Source of the DNA: Iodobacter violaceini
GTDB lineage: Bacteria > Pseudomonadota > Gammaproteobacteria > Burkholderiales > Chitinibacteraceae
NCBI RefSeq assembly: GCF_011601265.1
Contig: NZ_JAAOLX010000001.1
Location: 124,001 to 188,000 of the forward strand
DNA: 64,000 nt
Direction of reading: 5' to 3'
Shown: positions 45,107 through 54,766 of the stretch, piece after piece
How the letters are laid out: each line of letters opens with the position of its first letter
How positions within the stretch are numbered: position 1 is the stretch's first letter
The notes under the pieces: model-generated
What the model saw: the letters and a program-made list of their open reading frames with translations, nothing else
Databases searched by the model: none
Told to the model about the DNA's origin: nothing
Position numbers and translations under genes: made by a program

Positions 45107-45511
45107 TTAATCGCTGCCATGCGGCTTAAACTCAATCGCAACCGAGTTAATACAATAGCGCTCGCCTGTAGGCATAGGCCCATCCGGGAAAACATGGCCC
45201 AGATGCGCATCACAATGACTGCAGCGCACTTCCACCCGAATCATGCCGTGGCTGCCATCCCTGATCCGCAGGATATTTGCACCTGCCGCCTCAGCCCAAA
45301 AACTGGGCCAGCCGCAGCCCGCATCAAATTTGCGCTCGGATTCAAATAACACCGCGTCACAGCAAATGCAGTGATACTTGCCGCTGCCTGTCTGGCGATA
45401 ATGCTCACCCGAAAAAGGCCGCTCGGTGCCGCCTTCTCTGGCCACCCGATACGCTTCGGCGCTGAGTTGCTCACGCCACTCTGCATCGCTTTTCTTTACT
45501 TTTTCGCCCAT
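45107..45511 (-). CDS. msrB: Peptide-methionine (R)-S-oxide reductase MsrB
   Basis: Repairs methionine-R-sulfoxide in proteins. 134 aa. Catalytic C120 (RYCINS) and structural zinc cysteines C48, C51, C97 and C100 (the last two CSHC) are present, with GCGWPSFW and [10 protein letters not shown]. No fused MsrA. GGAG lies 9 bases upstream. It is transcribed alone on the minus strand. Confidence 0.96.
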   Translation of the reverse strand: MGEKVKKSDAEWREQLSAEAYRVAREGGTERPFSGEHYRQTGSGKYHCICCDAVLFESERKFDAGCGWPSFWAEAAGANILRIRDGSHGMIRVEVRCSHCDAHLGHVFPDGPMPTGERYCINSVAIEFKPHGSD

Positions 45512-45567
45512 CTTTAAAACTCCAATACGTCTGGTTTAAGCATTAAATCAAAACATCTTCTAAACAA

Positions 45568-45616
45568 TTCTGCGGACACAAAGGCCGCTGAACAGCACAC
45601 AGAGAAAACCAACTTT
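45568..45616. repeat. Partial ACACAGAG-family element
   Basis: TTCTGCGGACACAAAGG (45568-45584), then CACACAGAGAAAACC (45595-45609) matches the left arm of the elements at 2587 and 4637. The right arm is missing. It sits between msrB and the hydrolase gene, 22 bases past the hydrolase stop. Confidence 0.45.
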
Positions 45617-45637
45617 GGGGGTAAGTGCTGACCAAAT

Positions 45638-46450
45638 TTAATCTTCCGGATAAGTCAGCTCCAGCCAATTTTGTATTTCTTTAGCTACTTCCGTTTTATG
45701 AAAATCCGCCATCATGGCGTGGCCGCAATCTTCAATAATGATCGCCCTGGTATGCCAGGCACTGGCGCAAGCATGGCTGTCGCTTGGCGGGATCAGCTGA
45801 TCAGCGCCCGCCCCCAGCACGAGGCAAGGCAATTGGGGGCAGTTTAAACCGGCAAAAAGATGAGGAATTGCCATTTCAGTTAAGGCCAGCATTGATTCAG
45901 GCTGGGCACGGGCGGCAAAGTAATCCACCATTTCCCGATCTGTTTTAGACGAAAACAATAGCTCGCGCACAAAGCTTGGGTTGCCTGCTGCTGCCGCACC
46001 ATGCCACTGAAACTGGCCCAGATTCCACAATAAACCCGGCTGCGAAGCCACAAGATGGGCAAAAGAAGCGGCAACACCATAAGGCGCAACGCTGGCCAGC
46101 AGCACCATACCTGCCAGCTTTGCCTGCCTCGCCACCCGCTGTGCTACAAGGCCTCCCATCGAGTGCCCAATCAGCACCGGCGGCTCTGGCATCTCAGCAA
46201 TCATCAGCAAAATATCTTTTACATAATCATCAATGCCAAAGTGATCGAGCTTCTCTCTGCCCATGCTGCCCGCATGGCCGCGTAAGCTGGGCGCAATGAC
46301 ATCCCAGCCTGCTTCTGTAAAATACGGCAGGAAATAACGCTCCCAGCACCAGGAGCCTGCGTAAGCACCATGAATCATCAGTAAGGGCGGAGCATTCTTT
46401 CGCTTCTTTACTGCGTCAGCCTTTAAAATCTCAAGTTTATAACCGCTCAT
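45638..46450 (-). CDS. Alpha/beta-hydrolase
   Basis: 270 aa. HG oxyanion motif MIHGAYAG (about 25-33), nucleophile S97 in GHSMGG, and terminal histidine in EDCGHAMM. The lid region lies between about 120 and 200. A general esterase-like hydrolase of the AB_hydrolase_1 or _6 type with no known substrate. It has no signal peptide. Confidence 0.85.
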   Translation of the reverse strand: MSGYKLEILKADAVKKRKNAPPLLMIHGAYAGSWCWERYFLPYFTEAGWDVIAPSLRGHAGSMGREKLDHFGIDDYVKDILLMIAEMPEPPVLIGHSMGGLVAQRVARQAKLAGMVLLASVAPYGVAASFAHLVASQPGLLWNLGQFQWHGAAAAGNPSFVRELLFSSKTDREMVDYFAARAQPESMLALTEMAIPHLFAGLNCPQLPCLVLGAGADQLIPPSDSHACASAWHTRAIIIEDCGHAMMADFHKTEVAKEIQNWLELTYPED

Positions 46451-46512
46451 ATATACTTTTTTCCCAGCCCGCTTAAACTAAATACGCAGCTCATCATTAT
46501 TAAGGATCCACA

Positions 46513-46839
46513 ATGCCCTACATCACACGTGATTTGAACGGCCAGATCAGCGCAATTTTTCGCGATGCCAATACAGCAGCCAGCGAGTTTGTTCCGCAAA
46601 ACGCACCAGAATTGGTGAGTTTTATAGGGGCCCCTGCCAACACCGAATTATTCCATTCATTAGACAGCGATTTAATCCGGGTTATTGAAGACGTCATTGA
46701 TGCGTTAATTCGTAAAAACTTACTATTACTGACTGATCTTCCTGCTGAAGCACAAACCAAGATTCTGGCCAGACGTAATTTAAGGCAAAGCCTGCCACAG
46801 AGTACCAGTATCTTATCGCCAAACGACGGTTTAATTTAA
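46513..46839 (+). CDS. Conserved small protein of unknown function
   Basis: 108 aa. The start MPYITRDLNGQISAIF and the segment DLIRVIEDVIDALIRKNLLLLTDLP belong to a small family found next to varied genes in beta- and gammaproteobacteria, sometimes mislabelled tryptophan synthase beta subunit. AAGGAT precedes the start. It is probably soluble and helical. It lies upstream of htpG but the sigma-32 promoter separates them. Confidence 0.7.
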   Translation: MPYITRDLNGQISAIFRDANTAASEFVPQNAPELVSFIGAPANTELFHSLDSDLIRVIEDVIDALIRKNLLLLTDLPAEAQTKILARRNLRQSLPQSTSILSPNDGLI

Positions 46840-46897
46840 TCCGGCAAAATAAGGCCGGGCCATCACAGTGCAATGTTGAAATTTAGCACCCTGCGGA

Positions 46898-46926
46898 CTT
46901 GAACAGCGGCCAGCTGGCCCCATTTA
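46898..46926 (+). promoter_or_regulatory. Sigma-32 heat-shock promoter of htpG
   Basis: -35 CTTGAA (46898-46903) and -10 CCCCATTTA (46918-46926) with a 14-base spacer, a very close match to the RpoH consensus (CTTGAAA-N11-16-CCCCATnT). The htpG start is at 46967, 41 bases on. Confidence 0.85.
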
Positions 46927-46966
46927 TCAACATATCCTTGTTCAACTTATTAAGCAGAGCACTTCA

Positions 46967-48868
46967 ATGGCAAAAGAAACACTGGGCTTCCAAACCGAAG
47001 TTAAACAGCTTCTACAGCTGATGATCCACTCTCTTTACTCTAATAAAGAGATTTTCCTGCGTGAGCTGATCTCTAATGCATCCGACGCTTGCGATAAGCT
47101 GCGCTTTGAAGCATTAAACGATGCAAGCTTATACGGGGAAGACAGCGAGTTAAAGATCAGCCTTTCCTTTGATAAAGAAGCACGTACTCTGACATTAAGC
47201 GACAACGGTATCGGTATGAGCCGTGACGAAGTCGTGAAAAACATCGGTACGATTGCCCGCTCTGGCACTAAAGAGTTTTTTGGCAAGCTCTCTGGCGATG
47301 CTCAGAAAGATGCCAATCTGATTGGCCAGTTTGGTGTGGGCTTCTACTCAGCCTTTATCGTGGCCGATAAAGTCACCCTGACATCACGCCGCGCCGGTGA
47401 AACCACGGCTACCCAATGGGAGTCCGCGGGTGATGGCGAATTCACCCTGGAAGAAGTGGCTAAAGAAGGCCGTGGTACCGAGATCGTACTTCACCTCAAA
47501 GAAGGCGAAGACGAATATCTGTCGGACTGGAGCCTGCGCTCGATTATCCGCAAGTATTCCGACCACATCACCCTGCCTATCTTTATGCCCAAAACAGCGG
47601 GCTACGATGATGAAGGCAATGTCACCCCGGCAGAGGGCGTAGAGGCGGTAAACCAGGCTTCCGCACTGTGGGCGCGTCCAAAATCAGAAATCAGCGACGA
47701 GCAATACACCGAATTCTACAAACATGTATCGCACGATTTTGAAGCACCTCTGGCATGGAGCCATGCCCGTGTTGAAGGCAAGCAGGAATACACTGAACTG
47801 CTGTACATCCCAAAACGTGCTCCGTTTGATATGCACGACCGTGAACGCCGCCATGGCATCAAGCTCTATGTGCGCCGCGTATTTATCATGGAAGACGCAG
47901 AAAAGTTGTTGCCTCAATACCTGCGCTTTGTGCGCGGCCTGATCGACAGCAGCAACTTACCGCTGAATGTAAGCCGTGAAATTCTGCAACACAGCAAAGA
48001 CATCGAGCAGATTAAGCAAGGCTGCGTGAAAAAAGTGCTGGGCTTGCTTGAATCCATGGCTAATTCTGACGATGCAGCCGAACAAGCTAAGTATGTGACT
48101 TTCTGGGAACAATTTGGCCGTGTAATGAAAGAAGGCGTGGCTGAAGACTTTGCCAATAAAGACCGCATTGCCGGCCTGCTGCGCTTTGCCTCATCGCACA
48201 CTGATTCTGCAGATCAGAATGTCAGCCTTGCCGCCTATGTGAGCCGCATGAAAGAAGGCCAGGACAAGATCTACTTTATTACTGCCGACAGCTTTGCTGC
48301 AGCTAAAAACAGCCCGCACCTGGAAGTCTTCCGCAAGAAAGGCATCGAAGTGTTGCTGATGAGCGAGCGCGTTGACGAATGGATGATCTCTGGCTTAACC
48401 GAATTTGACGGCAAAAAACTGCAATCGGTGACTAAAGGTGAGCTGGATCTGTCCAACTTCGAAAACGAAGAAGAGAAACAGCAGCAGGAAGCGGCCGCCA
48501 GCGAGCTGAAAGACGTACTGGATAAAGTTAAAGCGGTATTGGGTGACAAAGTGAAAGACGTACGCGTCACCAACCGCCTGACCGACAGCCCGGCCTGCAT
48601 CGTGGTAGAAAACCAGGATATGAGCGCCAACCTTGAGCGCCTCTTAAAATCTGCAGGGCAAGATGTCAAAGGCAGCAAGCCGATTCTGGAAATCAACCCG
48701 GAGCACATGCTGGTGAAAAAACTAAAAGCCGAGCTGGAAGGCGAGCGCTTTGACGACTGGACAGAACTCTTGTTCAATCAGGCTCAGCTGGCAGAAGGCG
48801 CACAGCTGGATGACCCAGCGACCTTTGTGAAGCGTTTAAACAGCCTGATGATGTCGGTAGCGGCTTAA
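46967..48868 (+). CDS. htpG: Chaperone protein HtpG (Hsp90)
   Basis: ATP-dependent Hsp90 homodimer that matures client proteins. 633 aa. The N-terminal GHKL ATPase has [25 protein letters not shown] and [11 protein letters not shown]; the middle domain contains the catalytic arginine region and the C-terminal part ends MMSVAA. A sigma-32 promoter sits just upstream, consistent with heat induction. Followed by a strong terminator. Confidence 0.96.
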   Translation: MAKETLGFQTEVKQLLQLMIHSLYSNKEIFLRELISNASDACDKLRFEALNDASLYGEDSELKISLSFDKEARTLTLSDNGIGMSRDEVVKNIGTIARSGTKEFFGKLSGDAQKDANLIGQFGVGFYSAFIVADKVTLTSRRAGETTATQWESAGDGEFTLEEVAKEGRGTEIVLHLKEGEDEYLSDWSLRSIIRKYSDHITLPIFMPKTAGYDDEGNVTPAEGVEAVNQASALWARPKSEISDEQYTEFYKHVSHDFEAPLAWSHARVEGKQEYTELLYIPKRAPFDMHDRERRHGIKLYVRRVFIMEDAEKLLPQYLRFVRGLIDSSNLPLNVSREILQHSKDIEQIKQGCVKKVLGLLESMANSDDAAEQAKYVTFWEQFGRVMKEGVAEDFANKDRIAGLLRFASSHTDSADQNVSLAAYVSRMKEGQDKIYFITADSFAAAKNSPHLEVFRKKGIEVLLMSERVDEWMISGLTEFDGKKLQSVTKGELDLSNFENEEEKQQQEAAASELKDVLDKVKAVLGDKVKDVRVTNRLTDSPACIVVENQDMSANLERLLKSAGQDVKGSKPILEINPEHMLVKKLKAELEGERFDDWTELLFNQAQLAEGAQLDDPATFVKRLNSLMMSVAA

Positions 48869-48996
48869 AATCAGCGGAAAATAAGCGCTTGCGCCAGGCT
48901 GAATATTGAACAGCTGAGCACACAGATCAACGCCAGAAAATGATTTTTAATTCTTCTGCTGCCGAGTCACTGTGTTCACGCACCCGTGTTATTTTC

Positions 48997-49027
48997 AAAA
49001 AGGGCCAGCTTTACGCTGGCCTTTTTT
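48997..49027 (+). terminator. Rho-independent terminator downstream of htpG
   Basis: AAAAAGGGCCAGC / GCTGGCCTTTTTT with a 5-base loop. It lies 130 bp past the htpG stop and upstream of the 45-aa gene. Confidence 0.9.
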
Positions 49028-49167
49028 ACACCCGCGCAACACTCTCCTGCTTTAATAAAGCAAGGCCTTCGCCCTTATTAATCACATCCGGACAATACTT
49101 TTACTCTTACCCCCCAATATCGCGTAGGCTGGCTTCGCCACATGGCATAACAGCAGGAATAAATATC

Positions 49168-49305
49168 ATGGCTAAGGGTCAGGTACGCAGTAATCGCGAA
49201 ACTAAAAAACCAAAGAAAGAAAAAGTAGCCACTACACCCGTCACTACTTTTGGCAATGCCGCAGCACAGGCCAGCGCACAAATAAATGAAGCAAAAAAGA
49301 AATAA
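49168..49305 (+). CDS. 45-aa strongly basic small protein
   Basis: MAKGQVRSNRETKKPKKEK start, lysine-rich to the C-terminal KKK. AGGA lies 10 bases upstream, and the longer frame from 48940 crosses the terminator and is rejected. I recall similar MAKGQ-(K/R)S-(N/T)-(R/K)E-KKPKK proteins in other proteobacteria; they look like small nucleic-acid- or ribosome-binding proteins, but no function is known. Followed by a terminator. Confidence 0.75.
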   Translation: MAKGQVRSNRETKKPKKEKVATTPVTTFGNAAAQASAQINEAKKK

Positions 49306-49399
49306 ATACCGGCGTATATCTCTTAAGGGCCGGCAAAGCACAGCCTGAGCTTGCTCCATATTGATATCGCAAACGATGCGGCATCAATAATACGTACAC

Positions 49400-49434
49400 A
49401 AAAAAAGGGCCGCTCTCTCAAAGCGGCCATTTTT
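49400..49434. terminator. Bidirectional terminator
   Basis: AAAAAAGGGCCGCT / AGCGGCCATTTTTAT with a 7-base loop, between the 45-aa gene (plus) and the CheZ-like gene (minus, stop at 49453). Confidence 0.85.
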
Positions 49435-49452
49435 ATCGCAAATTTAAATCCA

Positions 49453-50031
49453 TTAAAACAACTCAATATCCCCCGACTCCGGCCCTTTGCTTTCTTCACT
49501 GGCCACCGGCACCATGCTGGCCGCTAAAGACAAAGCCTGACGAATATCCATACCATTTAAAATATCGTCGAATAATTTTTTCTCTTGCTCCATCGAATAC
49601 TGCGAGCGAATCCGATCTTGTAACCCCATCCACTCTGAAGGAACGTAGAGCCGGTTGCGATCAGAGACCAGCTCGGCCAGCCCGCTGATCGTGCCGCATA
49701 CATGATCCAGACGCTGTGATAAACGATCATAAAACTGAAAGGCAATCACGGCCTGCATATTACGCTGACCAATTTCTGCAATTTTGCTGTCTAAATCAAG
49801 CTCGGCCGGCAAGGATGAAGCCTGCGCCAATAAATCGTTGCGTAAAGATTCAATCCGGTCATGGGTATCGGCAAAAGAAAATGCCAATGCATTCAGTGAT
49901 GCATTGCTTTCTGCTACAGCATGCTTTACTTGCGCCACCGCAATACCCAGCATCAGCATTGTTTCACGCACCTGACTCCAATCCAGATCCGGATTACGTG
50001 CGGCAGAACCACCAGCAGGAAGCTCAATCAT
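49453..50031 (-). CDS. CheZ-like helical protein (DxxxQ motif)
   Basis: 192 aa from MIELPAGG; an in-frame start at 50061 adds a hydrophobic leader that looks unlikely. All-helical with a long amphipathic stretch from about 20 to 165. Residues 98-106 read FQFYDRLSQ, with D102 and Q106 four residues apart, matching the D-L-T-G-Q pattern of the CheZ phosphatase active site (D143/Q147 in E. coli). The C-terminal 20 residues are acidic, as is the CheY-binding tail of CheZ. The match is to a short motif only. Stands alone, minus strand, no che genes adjacent. Confidence 0.6.
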   Translation of the reverse strand: MIELPAGGSAARNPDLDWSQVRETMLMLGIAVAQVKHAVAESNASLNALAFSFADTHDRIESLRNDLLAQASSLPAELDLDSKIAEIGQRNMQAVIAFQFYDRLSQRLDHVCGTISGLAELVSDRNRLYVPSEWMGLQDRIRSQYSMEQEKKLFDDILNGMDIRQALSLAASMVPVASEESKGPESGDIELF

Positions 50032-50111
50032 TTTAAGTATCACCAAAGAATGGCAGAACACTCAATTTATAGATTTAAACCGCCATGCTTGCCCAGAATA
50101 TTGGCCTGACT

Positions 50112-51185
50112 TCATCGCGCTACAGATAAAGACAGCAACTCATGTAAGGCTTCTATCAGCGCCGCACATTCTTTATCTGTACCTATGCTGATACGTAAAA
50201 ACTGATCGATACGCGGCTGCTTAAAATGCCGCACGATAATCGATCGCTCACGCAAAGCGGCCGCCAGCTGCGCCGCATCGTAATCCGGGTGACGGGCAAA
50301 AATAAAATTAGCGGCTGAAGGCAAGACTTCAAAGCCCATCTGCCCCATTGCCTGGCTTAAATGCTCGCGCGTCGCAATAATGGCCTGGCAAGTCTTTTGA
50401 AAATACGCCTCATCTGCAAAAGAAGCCGCCGCCCCCGCTAAGGCAGCCTTATCCAGCGGATATGAGTTAAAGCTATTTTTAACCCGCTCCAGCGCCTCAA
50501 TTAAATCTGCATGGCCAATCGCAAAGCCCACGCGTAAACCGGCCAAAGAGCGTGATTTAGACAACGTTTGCACCACTAACAGATTGGGATAGCGATTCAC
50601 CAGAGAAATTGCACTCACCCCGCCAAAATCGATATACGCCTCATCGACCAAAACCACTTGCTGCGGATGGCGCTGCAATAAAGTTTCCACAGCTTTCACT
50701 GGGAGCAATTTAGCTGTGGGGGCATTAGGATTGGGGAAGATAATCGCGCCGCATGGCTGATCATAATCGTCGATATTGATCGCAAAATCAGCCGTCAGCG
50801 GCACAAGGCGATAATCAATACCATACAGACCACAGTAAACCGGATAAAAACTGTAGCTGATATCAGGAAACAGCAGCGGTGCATCATGCTTTAACAGCGC
50901 CGCAAAAGCATGGGCCAGCACTTCATCCGAGCCATTACCCAAAAACACCTGCGATTTATCCACACCATGATATGCGGCAATGGCGGCTTTTAAATGATCA
51001 CCATTCGGATCCGGATACAGGCGCAGGGTATCGCCCAGCTCGCCCTGCATGGCTTGCAAGACTTTGGGCGATGGGCCGTATGGATTTTCATTGGTATTGA
51101 GTTTAATGAGATTGCTCAGCTTGGGCTGCTCTCCCGGCACATAGGGAGTAAGCGTTCCAACCAGCGGGCTCCAGAATTGGCTCAT
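50112..51185 (-). CDS. hisC: Histidinol-phosphate aminotransferase
   Basis: PLP enzyme of histidine synthesis (imidazole-acetol phosphate to histidinol phosphate). 357 aa. [11 protein letters not shown] at the start, GNGSDEVL and PNPNAPT around the cofactor, and Schiff-base lysine K210 in [12 protein letters not shown]. It stands alone here rather than in a his operon; the rest of the pathway is outside the window. Paralogues acting on aromatic amino acids cannot be excluded. Confidence 0.92.
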   Translation of the reverse strand: MSQFWSPLVGTLTPYVPGEQPKLSNLIKLNTNENPYGPSPKVLQAMQGELGDTLRLYPDPNGDHLKAAIAAYHGVDKSQVFLGNGSDEVLAHAFAALLKHDAPLLFPDISYSFYPVYCGLYGIDYRLVPLTADFAINIDDYDQPCGAIIFPNPNAPTAKLLPVKAVETLLQRHPQQVVLVDEAYIDFGGVSAISLVNRYPNLLVVQTLSKSRSLAGLRVGFAIGHADLIEALERVKNSFNSYPLDKAALAGAAASFADEAYFQKTCQAIIATREHLSQAMGQMGFEVLPSAANFIFARHPDYDAAQLAAALRERSIIVRHFKQPRIDQFLRISIGTDKECAALIEALHELLSLSVAR

Positions 51186-51239
51186 ATCTCAGACTCGTAA
51201 GGGATCGGGCCCCTATCTTATCAGCTGGCGCGCAAATGC

Positions 51240-51277
51240 AAAAACGCCAGACTCTTTTGTAAGAATCTGGCGTTTTT
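51240..51277 (-). terminator. Terminator of the tRNA-Leu transcript
   Basis: AAAAACGCCAGA / TCTGGCGTTTTT, a 12-bp stem with a 14-base loop, 14 bases past the tRNA 3' end on the minus strand. Confidence 0.88.
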
Positions 51278-51290
51278 ATATTCTGTTTTT

Positions 51291-51375
51291 TGGTGCCGAC
51301 AGAGAGACTCGAACTCTCACGACCTAAGTCACTACCCCCTCAAGATAGCGTGTCTACCAATTTCACCATGTCGGC
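51291..51375 (-). tRNA. tRNA-Leu(GAG)
   Basis: 85 bases including an encoded CCA. Acceptor GCCGACA / TGTCGGC pairs perfectly. D-arm TGGTGAAATTGGTAGACA, anticodon loop TTGAGGG giving GAG, a long variable arm as expected for Leu, and the T-loop GTTCGAGTC. Reads CUC/CUU codons. Confidence 0.96.
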
Positions 51376-51651
51376 ATTCAAATACTTGCTTCGTCAGAAG
51401 CAGAGAGGGACGCATAATAGTATAAAAATTTACCCCTGTCTATACCTAAGCTAAAGAAACATTAAAAAAAACCGATTCGGCTGACTTTTTGCAAATCTCA
51501 TCAAACAGAGCTGCGATGTTTGAATTTATCATTTCTATCTGCTGATGCTTATCATTAGAATGAGAGCTGGTATAAGTATTCCGCCTTACTTCTATAAGGT
51601 TTTACTGCCAGCCCTGCTCTACAGATATTAATAAAAATGAGGAGTCATAAT

Positions 51652-52152
51652 ATGAGTCAAGTAAAGACCTACACCCTGATCGCCCAGGCATGCAGCCAGC
51701 TGCCTGAAAGCCTGCGCCAGAATGATGGCATTCGCCAGGCCATTATCAGCATCAAAGAGCGCTATCCTGAATGGCTGCAGCTCAGCGCTCTTGAAATTCA
51801 GGAATTAAGTCAGGTCTCTAAAACCCTGGGACGTGCCTTCAGCAAAAGCAGCACAGGCCATATCACCCTGCAATTTGCCACATTATGCGAAGTATCCAGC
51901 GAGCTGTTTAAAGAGGTAAAAGACATTCGCAAGGAAATCAAAGACATCATCAGCGATAACGAACAAGCGCTGCTGGATGATAATGTGGGCGCATTAGCCT
52001 ATGTACCCGAGTTTCGCCGCTGCATGGGCCCGGCACTGGCCCGCTCGATTGTATTAAGAAACTTCGCCAATATGGTCGATGCCGTATTGCTCGCACAGAT
52101 TCAGTATTCTGATGAAAATGTGGAAATCGAATTATTGATTGAAGCAGCGTAA
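51652..52152 (+). CDS. Protein of unknown function (166 aa)
   Basis: Start at MSQVKTYTL because GGAG is 7 bases upstream; the frame begins 15 bases earlier at an ATG that overlaps this ribosome-binding site. All-helical, with a charged coiled-coil-like stretch (KEVKDIRKEIKDIISDNEQ, about 90-108). No signal peptide, no recognised domain. It has its own terminator, so it is probably a single-gene transcript. Confidence 0.65.
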   Translation: MSQVKTYTLIAQACSQLPESLRQNDGIRQAIISIKERYPEWLQLSALEIQELSQVSKTLGRAFSKSSTGHITLQFATLCEVSSELFKEVKDIRKEIKDIISDNEQALLDDNVGALAYVPEFRRCMGPALARSIVLRNFANMVDAVLLAQIQYSDENVEIELLIEAA

Positions 52153-52167
52153 TTTACGCCAGCCAAT

Positions 52168-52200
52168 AAAAACGCCACCTTGATAAGGTGGCGTTTTTAT
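52168..52200 (+). terminator. Rho-independent terminator of the 166-aa gene
   Basis: AAAAACGCCACCTT / AAGGTGGCGTTTTTAT, a 14-bp stem with a 3-4 base loop, 16 bases past the stop codon. Confidence 0.93.
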
Positions 52201-52229
52201 TAGCTGCTGAGGTTACTCAGCGATCATCT

Positions 52230-52451
52230 TTTTAGTGCCTTCGGCACATTGATTTTGGAGCGGTAGCCACCGCGGGGGCTTCCTTTCTTGAACGGCCAAG
52301 AAACGAAGCCAAGCCGCAACCTCAAAAGCACGAAAGCTCCTGCTGCGGTCCAATCGGGCCGGCGGCGGGCGGGATTGGCTCGCTCCCAAGCGATCCCCCG
52401 CCCCGCTTATTCCTCGCTCCGGCGTGTTTCAAGGGGACTTTAAAAAGCCCA
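52230..52451. repeat. ~220-bp dispersed repeat, copy A
   Basis: Shares with 60450-60684 a nearly identical first 60 bases (GTGCCTTCGGCAC, GATTTTGGAGCGGTAGCC, ACCGCGGGGGC), then CCAAGAAACGAAGCCAA and, near the far end, TTCCTCGCT and CGGCGTGTTTCAAGGG. The middle is diverged. It fills most of the gap before the LtaS-type gene. Internal palindromes (GTGCCTTCGGCAC; CCGCCGGCC-like runs) are present. Small frames inside it look like shadows. Confidence 0.8.
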
Positions 52452-52533
52452 GTGCCATCAGCAGCGATAAAAATTGCTGGTTTTGAAAATACTAAACTAC
52501 TAAAACACTCAAAACTTGATCTCAAGCCTTGTT

Positions 52534-52557
52534 CTCCGCGGTTCAGAATTTAGGTTT
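52534..52557. repeat. ACACAGAG-family right-end fragment
   Basis: CTCCGCGGTTCAGAATTTAGG with trailing TTT matches the right arms of the isc-operon elements (CTCTGTGGTTCAAAATTTTGG type). It abuts the stop codon of the LtaS-type gene. Confidence 0.5.
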
Positions 52558-52561
52558 GTTA

Positions 52562-54562
52562 TTACTTCCCCCCGCTATGCGTCAGCATATAGTCCGACAC
52601 CGTGTAGTAATCCCTTAATTGCTGCTTCATTCTGGCGGCAATATCCGGATGCTCGCTGGCTTTATCTGCCGAAGGGGTATTGGATTTCATATCAAACAAG
52701 CCGCCACTTTTTTTGCCCACTTGCATAATGTAATACCAGTCTTTATCCAGGATACCAATCTCGCCGCCTTCATCGGGGTAAATCGTGAAGGCAAAGCGGG
52801 AAGCATCAAAGCGCGGATCAAGCAAATCGCGACCCATGCCTTTGTTTATATAAGACAAATTAAACAGGCCTGCGATGGTCGGCAGAATATCAATTTGCGA
52901 GGCGGTTTTGTCGTAACGGGCAGGCTTTAATAGCTTAGGCGCGTAAAGAATAAAAGGCGTGTGCACCGAGGATAGTTTTAAATCCTGAAACGCACGCGGC
53001 ACATTCGGGCCTACATCGTGACCCATAGCGCGAATACCGTGATCGCCAAAGAACACAAACACGGTATTATCAAAATAGGCTTCTTTCCTTGCCGTTTGCA
53101 TAAATTTCTCTATGCAGTAATCCATATAGCGGAATGAATTATATTCATCCACCGCAGCAAAGCCATTGGCATGCAATTCGGCGACACTTGGATTTTTTAA
53201 TTTAAAATCAGTGTCTTCTGCCGGAATGGTATAGGGGCGATGATTGCCAGAAGTTTGGATCACAGCAAAGAATGGTGATTTTTTCTCCCGGAATACTTTA
53301 TTTGCTTCATAAAACAGATTTTTATCCGAAATTCCCCACACATCATTACGCGGGGCACTATAGCTGCCCTCTTCGTGAATCTTCAGCCCGTCAATATTTT
53401 TGGTCAGCACACCGCGCACATTGGCCCAGGTCGTGCTGCCGCCAATAAAATAATCTTTCTCATAGCCTTTAAAGGCATTAATTAATACATTTTGATTTAC
53501 AGCGGCCGGATTACGGCTGGAGGTATCTCTTAAATCCACATCCGGAATACCCGATAAGCCCGCAAAAATACCGCGTGCCGTACCAAAGTGCGGGGTATAG
53601 AGATGATCAAACCAGATGCTTTCTTTCGCCATTTGGGTAAAAAATGGCGTGGTATCCAGCGGGTTACCATACAGGCTGGTTTTGTAGCCGGAGAACGATT
53701 CCAGGTAAACCATCACTACATTAGGCTGCCCCTTAAATGCAGTGGGCTTAGGCTGAATATGGCGCTCAAAATTCAGCGTTTTAGCATCGGGATGATCCAC
53801 CCCTAAATATGCAGCAACCGCAGGGTATGCGGCTCGCACATCATCAATTGAATAGGTGTCTTTGGTATACGACATGGTGTCGTAAAAATTTAAAGCAGGG
53901 TTCAGCGCTACAGCGGCTGCAAAACTGTTGGTTGTGTAATAAGCATCGCTCCAGCGCAGCGGGTATTGCGAAAACTTACCATGTATACCCAGCAAAGTGG
54001 CCAGCAGAGACACCAGCACCAGCAAGCTGGTTTTCCACTTGCCCGCTTCCCAGCCCGCAAAGCGCGAAACCCGGCGCATCAGGCCCGCCACACCCCATGT
54101 CAGCAAAGCCACAGACAAAACCCAGACCAGCGTTAGCTTGCCCACCGGATATGTCGACCAAACCATGCCGGCCGATTCATCCAGGTTGTATAAGAAATTA
54201 AGCACACTGGCAGAAAGCTTAACGCCCAGATAGGAGTAATGGGCAAAATCGACCATATGGCTAAAAATCAGCACAGCAAACACCAGCGCAAACCACACCA
54301 GCCACAGCCGCTTTGCCAGCCCTTCTTTAAATGGCGTGGTGAGTTTAAAACCGCCAAGCAGCAGCATCGGTGCAAGGCTTAAAAGCCCCAGGCGCAAATC
54401 AAAGCGCGCACCCAGCAATATAGATTCCGCCAGTAAACGGCCGGGCAAAGGATCTGCTTTATTGCCAAATGCCGTAGCAAAGCCCAGACGGATCAGTATC
54501 CCAAGAGCAATAAAGGCCAGCAAATAGACAAGTGTAAAGCGAAATAAGCGAGGGATGCGCAT
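52562..54562 (-). CDS. LtaS/sulfatase-family phosphoglycerol transferase-like membrane enzyme
   Basis: 666 aa. Five N-terminal membrane segments (about 8-180), then a periplasmic alkaline-phosphatase-fold sulfatase domain from about 270. Metal and nucleophile residues: NVVMVYLESFSG, a threonine-bearing FGTARGIFAGLSG in the nucleophile position, and FFGDHG. The family transfers phosphoglycerol, phosphoethanolamine or related groups onto envelope polymers or glucans; the substrate here is unknown, e.g. periplasmic glucans (OpgB-like). Repeats abut its 3' end. Confidence 0.85.
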   Translation of the reverse strand: MRIPRLFRFTLVYLLAFIALGILIRLGFATAFGNKADPLPGRLLAESILLGARFDLRLGLLSLAPMLLLGGFKLTTPFKEGLAKRLWLVWFALVFAVLIFSHMVDFAHYSYLGVKLSASVLNFLYNLDESAGMVWSTYPVGKLTLVWVLSVALLTWGVAGLMRRVSRFAGWEAGKWKTSLLVLVSLLATLLGIHGKFSQYPLRWSDAYYTTNSFAAAVALNPALNFYDTMSYTKDTYSIDDVRAAYPAVAAYLGVDHPDAKTLNFERHIQPKPTAFKGQPNVVMVYLESFSGYKTSLYGNPLDTTPFFTQMAKESIWFDHLYTPHFGTARGIFAGLSGIPDVDLRDTSSRNPAAVNQNVLINAFKGYEKDYFIGGSTTWANVRGVLTKNIDGLKIHEEGSYSAPRNDVWGISDKNLFYEANKVFREKKSPFFAVIQTSGNHRPYTIPAEDTDFKLKNPSVAELHANGFAAVDEYNSFRYMDYCIEKFMQTARKEAYFDNTVFVFFGDHGIRAMGHDVGPNVPRAFQDLKLSSVHTPFILYAPKLLKPARYDKTASQIDILPTIAGLFNLSYINKGMGRDLLDPRFDASRFAFTIYPDEGGEIGILDKDWYYIMQVGKKSGGLFDMKSNTPSADKASEHPDIAARMKQQLRDYYTVSDYMLTHSGGK

Positions 54563-54766
54563 GGGCTGTATGGGGTTTATTTTCCGGAACCGCGATTCTA
54601 CCCCATGCTTTTAGTCAGTTTTCGCCGCAACTGTATAGAAAATGTATTTGGGTATTATTCCAGCCGCACAAATAGCCACGCAGAGCCCGTCTTTCTTTGA
54701 TCTGACACAAAACCTGCAATATCCAGAATGGTTAAGCTCAAATTTTGACCTGCAGGCAGATCCGCC

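Noticed and set aside
48940-49167. In-frame upstream extension of the 45-aa basic protein (121-aa frame)
   Set aside because: It runs through the rho-independent terminator at 48997-49027 and lacks a ribosome-binding site; the ATG at 49168 with AGGA upstream fits the family.
52230-52525. Short frames in the dispersed repeat as possible peptides
   Set aside because: The repeat differs in reading frame between copies and carries indels, so no protein is conserved.
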